Of a DNA stretch of 7,197 bases, positions 5,932 through 7,197 are shown one piece after another. Within the stretch, counting starts at the first letter, position 1. Each line of letters starts with the position of its first letter. Under the pieces are notes generated by a model. It saw only the letters and a list, made by a program, of their open reading frames with translations. It made no database searches and had not been told where the DNA came from. Where the stretch lies: NCBI GenBank assembly GCA_903917305.1, contig CAIXAA010000532.1, positions 1 to 7,197 of the forward strand. The letters are read 5' to 3'. Made by a program: the position numbers and the translations under genes. Source of the DNA: an uncultured Myxococcales bacterium. GTDB lineage: Bacteria; Myxococcota_A; UBA9042.

Positions 5932-7197
5932 CTTTGCGCCGCGTGCTGACGATCCTGGCCGTCCTGCTGGTGCTGGCGGCGCTGGTCGGATCGCTGCTGC
6001 CGCGCCAGGTGCCAGCGCCGGAGCGGGCGCCGCGCACGGCCACGCGCGAGCGCGAACAGCCTGTTGCGGAAACGGATTTGTCCGTGCCGCCGCCGCCCGA
6101 GGCGCCGCCGCCCGAAGTGCCCAAGCCGCGGTGGCCGCCCGGCCGCCTCGTGACGGTGGAGCTGACCGACGCGCCGGCGCCGCGCTACCTCAGCGCACAA
6201 CCGACCGAAAATGATGCGTTCTACCGCAGCGTCGTGCAGGCCGTGGCCGGCTCGCGCGCCGAGTATGACGTCGATCTCGGCCTGGCGGCTCGCGAGTTCG
6301 TGTTTCAGTCCGCGGAGTTTCGCGGTGAGGCTCCGACCGATGTCCGCGATTTCCTGACGCGCGGCGTGGGCGCGCTGGCCAGCGACACGGCGTTCCAGCA
6401 CGTGCGCACGACGTCGGAGGCGGAGAGCGCGCTGCGCCAGGCCGTGGCCGCCGTGCTCGCCTCGCCGCCTTCGGGTTCCGGGCCGCTGCACATCGGCGTC
6501 GGCGAAATCTATACGCCTGGAGCGGCCTTGCCGCGCGACATCGGCGTCGTGGGCACGCGTCTGCCGATCGCGATGGAGCCGGCGTCGCGCACGGCCCAGC
6601 CAGGTTCGGTCTGGACGCTGCGCGGCCACCTGCGCGCGCCGTGGCGCGACCTGCAGGCGCTGGTGCTGCATCCGGATGGGCGCATCGTCGCGCATTCTCC
6701 TGTGATTCATGGGGATCTCGTCGAGGTCTCGGTCGAGGTCGGCACGACGCCGGGCACCGTGGAGATGCAGCTCGTCGGCAAGGGTCCGGAAGGGCCGGGC
6801 AAGCTGGTGCAGCTGGCGGTCGAGGTCGGCCAGCCGCTGCCGCGCAAGTACACGACGCGCCTCGCGCCGTCGGAAGCCGGGCTGCGCACCGCGGATGACG
6901 CGGCTTCCTACGCGTTCGAGCTGCTCAACGCCGACCGCGCCCGCCACGGTGTGCAACCGCTGAAATGGGATGGGGAATTGGCGCGCATCGGCCGCGACCA
7001 CAGCGCCGACATGCGCGACCACGGCTTTTTCGCTCACGTGTCGCCGACGACCGGCATGCCGACGGACCGCCTCGCCGCCGCGCAGTACCGCAGCACGGCG
7101 TCGTCGGAGAACCTGGCGCACAACGGCACGATCTACGAGGCAGAAGCCGGACTTCTGCACAGCCTGGGGCACCGGCGCAACCTGCTGGATCCGCAGA
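5928..7197 (+). CDS. Membrane-anchored CAP (SCP/PR-1/YkwD-like) domain protein, partial
   Basis: An open frame running off the right edge; 423 residues are visible and no stop is reached. Residues 5-25 are a hydrophobic signal anchor or uncleaved signal. Residues 26-72 are a Pro/Ala/Glu-rich tether. Residues about 73-220 are an unassigned mostly helical region. Residues about 224-300 look like a beta-sandwich (VWTLRGHL, LVLHPDGRIV, GTVEMQLVGKGPEGPG, VQLAVEVG). A CAP domain starts near residue 323 with AFELLNADRARHGVQPLKWD, then HSADM (His358), GFFAH (His370), SSENLA (Glu394, the GEN[IL]A motif) and LGHRRNLLDP (His415). The His/Glu/His positions of the CAP cavity are thus present. CAP proteins are exported; known bacterial and eukaryotic members bind lipids or sterols, act on envelopes or have peptidase-like roles, but most bacterial ones are uncharacterised. 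Its ATG overlaps the thiolase-like stop (ATGA). Only a few dozen CAP residues should be missing. Confidence 0.87.
   Translation, partial: MTLRRVLTILAVLLVLAALVGSLLPRQVPAPERAPRTATREREQPVAETDLSVPPPPEAPPPEVPKPRWPPGRLVTVELTDAPAPRYLSAQPTENDAFYRSVVQAVAGSRAEYDVDLGLAAREFVFQSAEFRGEAPTDVRDFLTRGVGALASDTAFQHVRTTSEAESALRQAVAAVLASPPSGSGPLHIGVGEIYTPGAALPRDIGVVGTRLPIAMEPASRTAQPGSVWTLRGHLRAPWRDLQALVLHPDGRIVAHSPVIHGDLVEVSVEVGTTPGTVEMQLVGKGPEGPGKLVQLAVEVGQPLPRKYTTRLAPSEAGLRTADDAASYAFELLNADRARHGVQPLKWDGELARIGRDHSADMRDHGFFAHVSPTTGMPTDRLAAAQYRSTASSENLAHNGTIYEAEAGLLHSLGHRRNLLDPQ
6087..6128 (+). repeat. Proline-rich codon repeat in CAP protein tether
   Basis: Two consecutive 15-base units, CCGCCGCCCGAGGCG (6090-6104) and CCGCCGCCCGAAGTG (6105-6119), encode PPPEA and PPPEV within a Pro-rich stretch between the membrane segment and the first folded region. 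This is probably a rigid spacer holding the domains away from the membrane. Confidence 0.5.

Noticed and set aside
5880..7172. 430-residue minus-strand frame opposite the CAP gene
   Set aside because: It is Arg/His/Gln-rich without motifs, whereas the plus strand shows a signal anchor, tether and all CAP motifs.
1..7197. tRNA, rRNA, CRISPR array, insertion sequence or attachment site
   Set aside because: I saw no tRNA-like cloverleaf ends, no regularly spaced repeats, no transposase or integrase frame and no terminal inverted repeats with target duplications.

Overview
The window is a strongly GC-rich, gene-dense piece of bacterial chromosome with six protein genes. Five are complete and one is cut by the right edge. 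I see no RNA gene, mobile element or CRISPR array. Three things fit a Gram-negative with an outer membrane: a FadL/OmpP1-type barrel ending in Phe, two lipoproteins with lipoboxes, and an anchored CAP-domain protein. The GC-rich codon use and the protein styles (long Pro/Ala-rich lipoprotein linkers, a multi-module CAP protein) suggest Myxococcota or a related deltaproteobacterial lineage. That placement is an inference, not a search result.

Layout: two gene sets point away from each other across a 219-base intergenic region (2743-2961). Leftward, in transcription order, are a small BON-like protein (2742-2365), an FKBP-type prolyl isomerase lipoprotein (2313-1570) and a FadL-like outer-membrane channel (1505-66). 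The gaps are 51 and 64 bases and each holds an inverted repeat. Past the FadL stop, at the left edge, lie two neighbouring inverted repeats that probably form a transcription end region. Rightward are a secreted alpha/beta-hydrolase lipoprotein of the PAF-acetylhydrolase/dienelactone-hydrolase type (2962-4140), a thiolase-superfamily protein (4144-5931) and a membrane-anchored CAP protein (5928 to beyond the window). These three are packed very tightly, with a 3-base gap and then a 4-base ATGA overlap, so they almost certainly share a transcript and are translationally coupled.

How they may work together: an outer-membrane channel for hydrophobic molecules, a periplasmic folding helper, an extracytoplasmic ester hydrolase and an acyl-CoA-type condensing/cleaving enzyme could form a small lipid-uptake or lipid-modification locus. 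The sequence does not prove this. The most unusual points are that the thiolase-like protein has Ser where the nucleophilic Cys should be, carries a C-terminal extension of about 155 residues, and sits between two exported proteins. The hydrolase also carries HCxNC where the family usually has an HG oxyanion motif.
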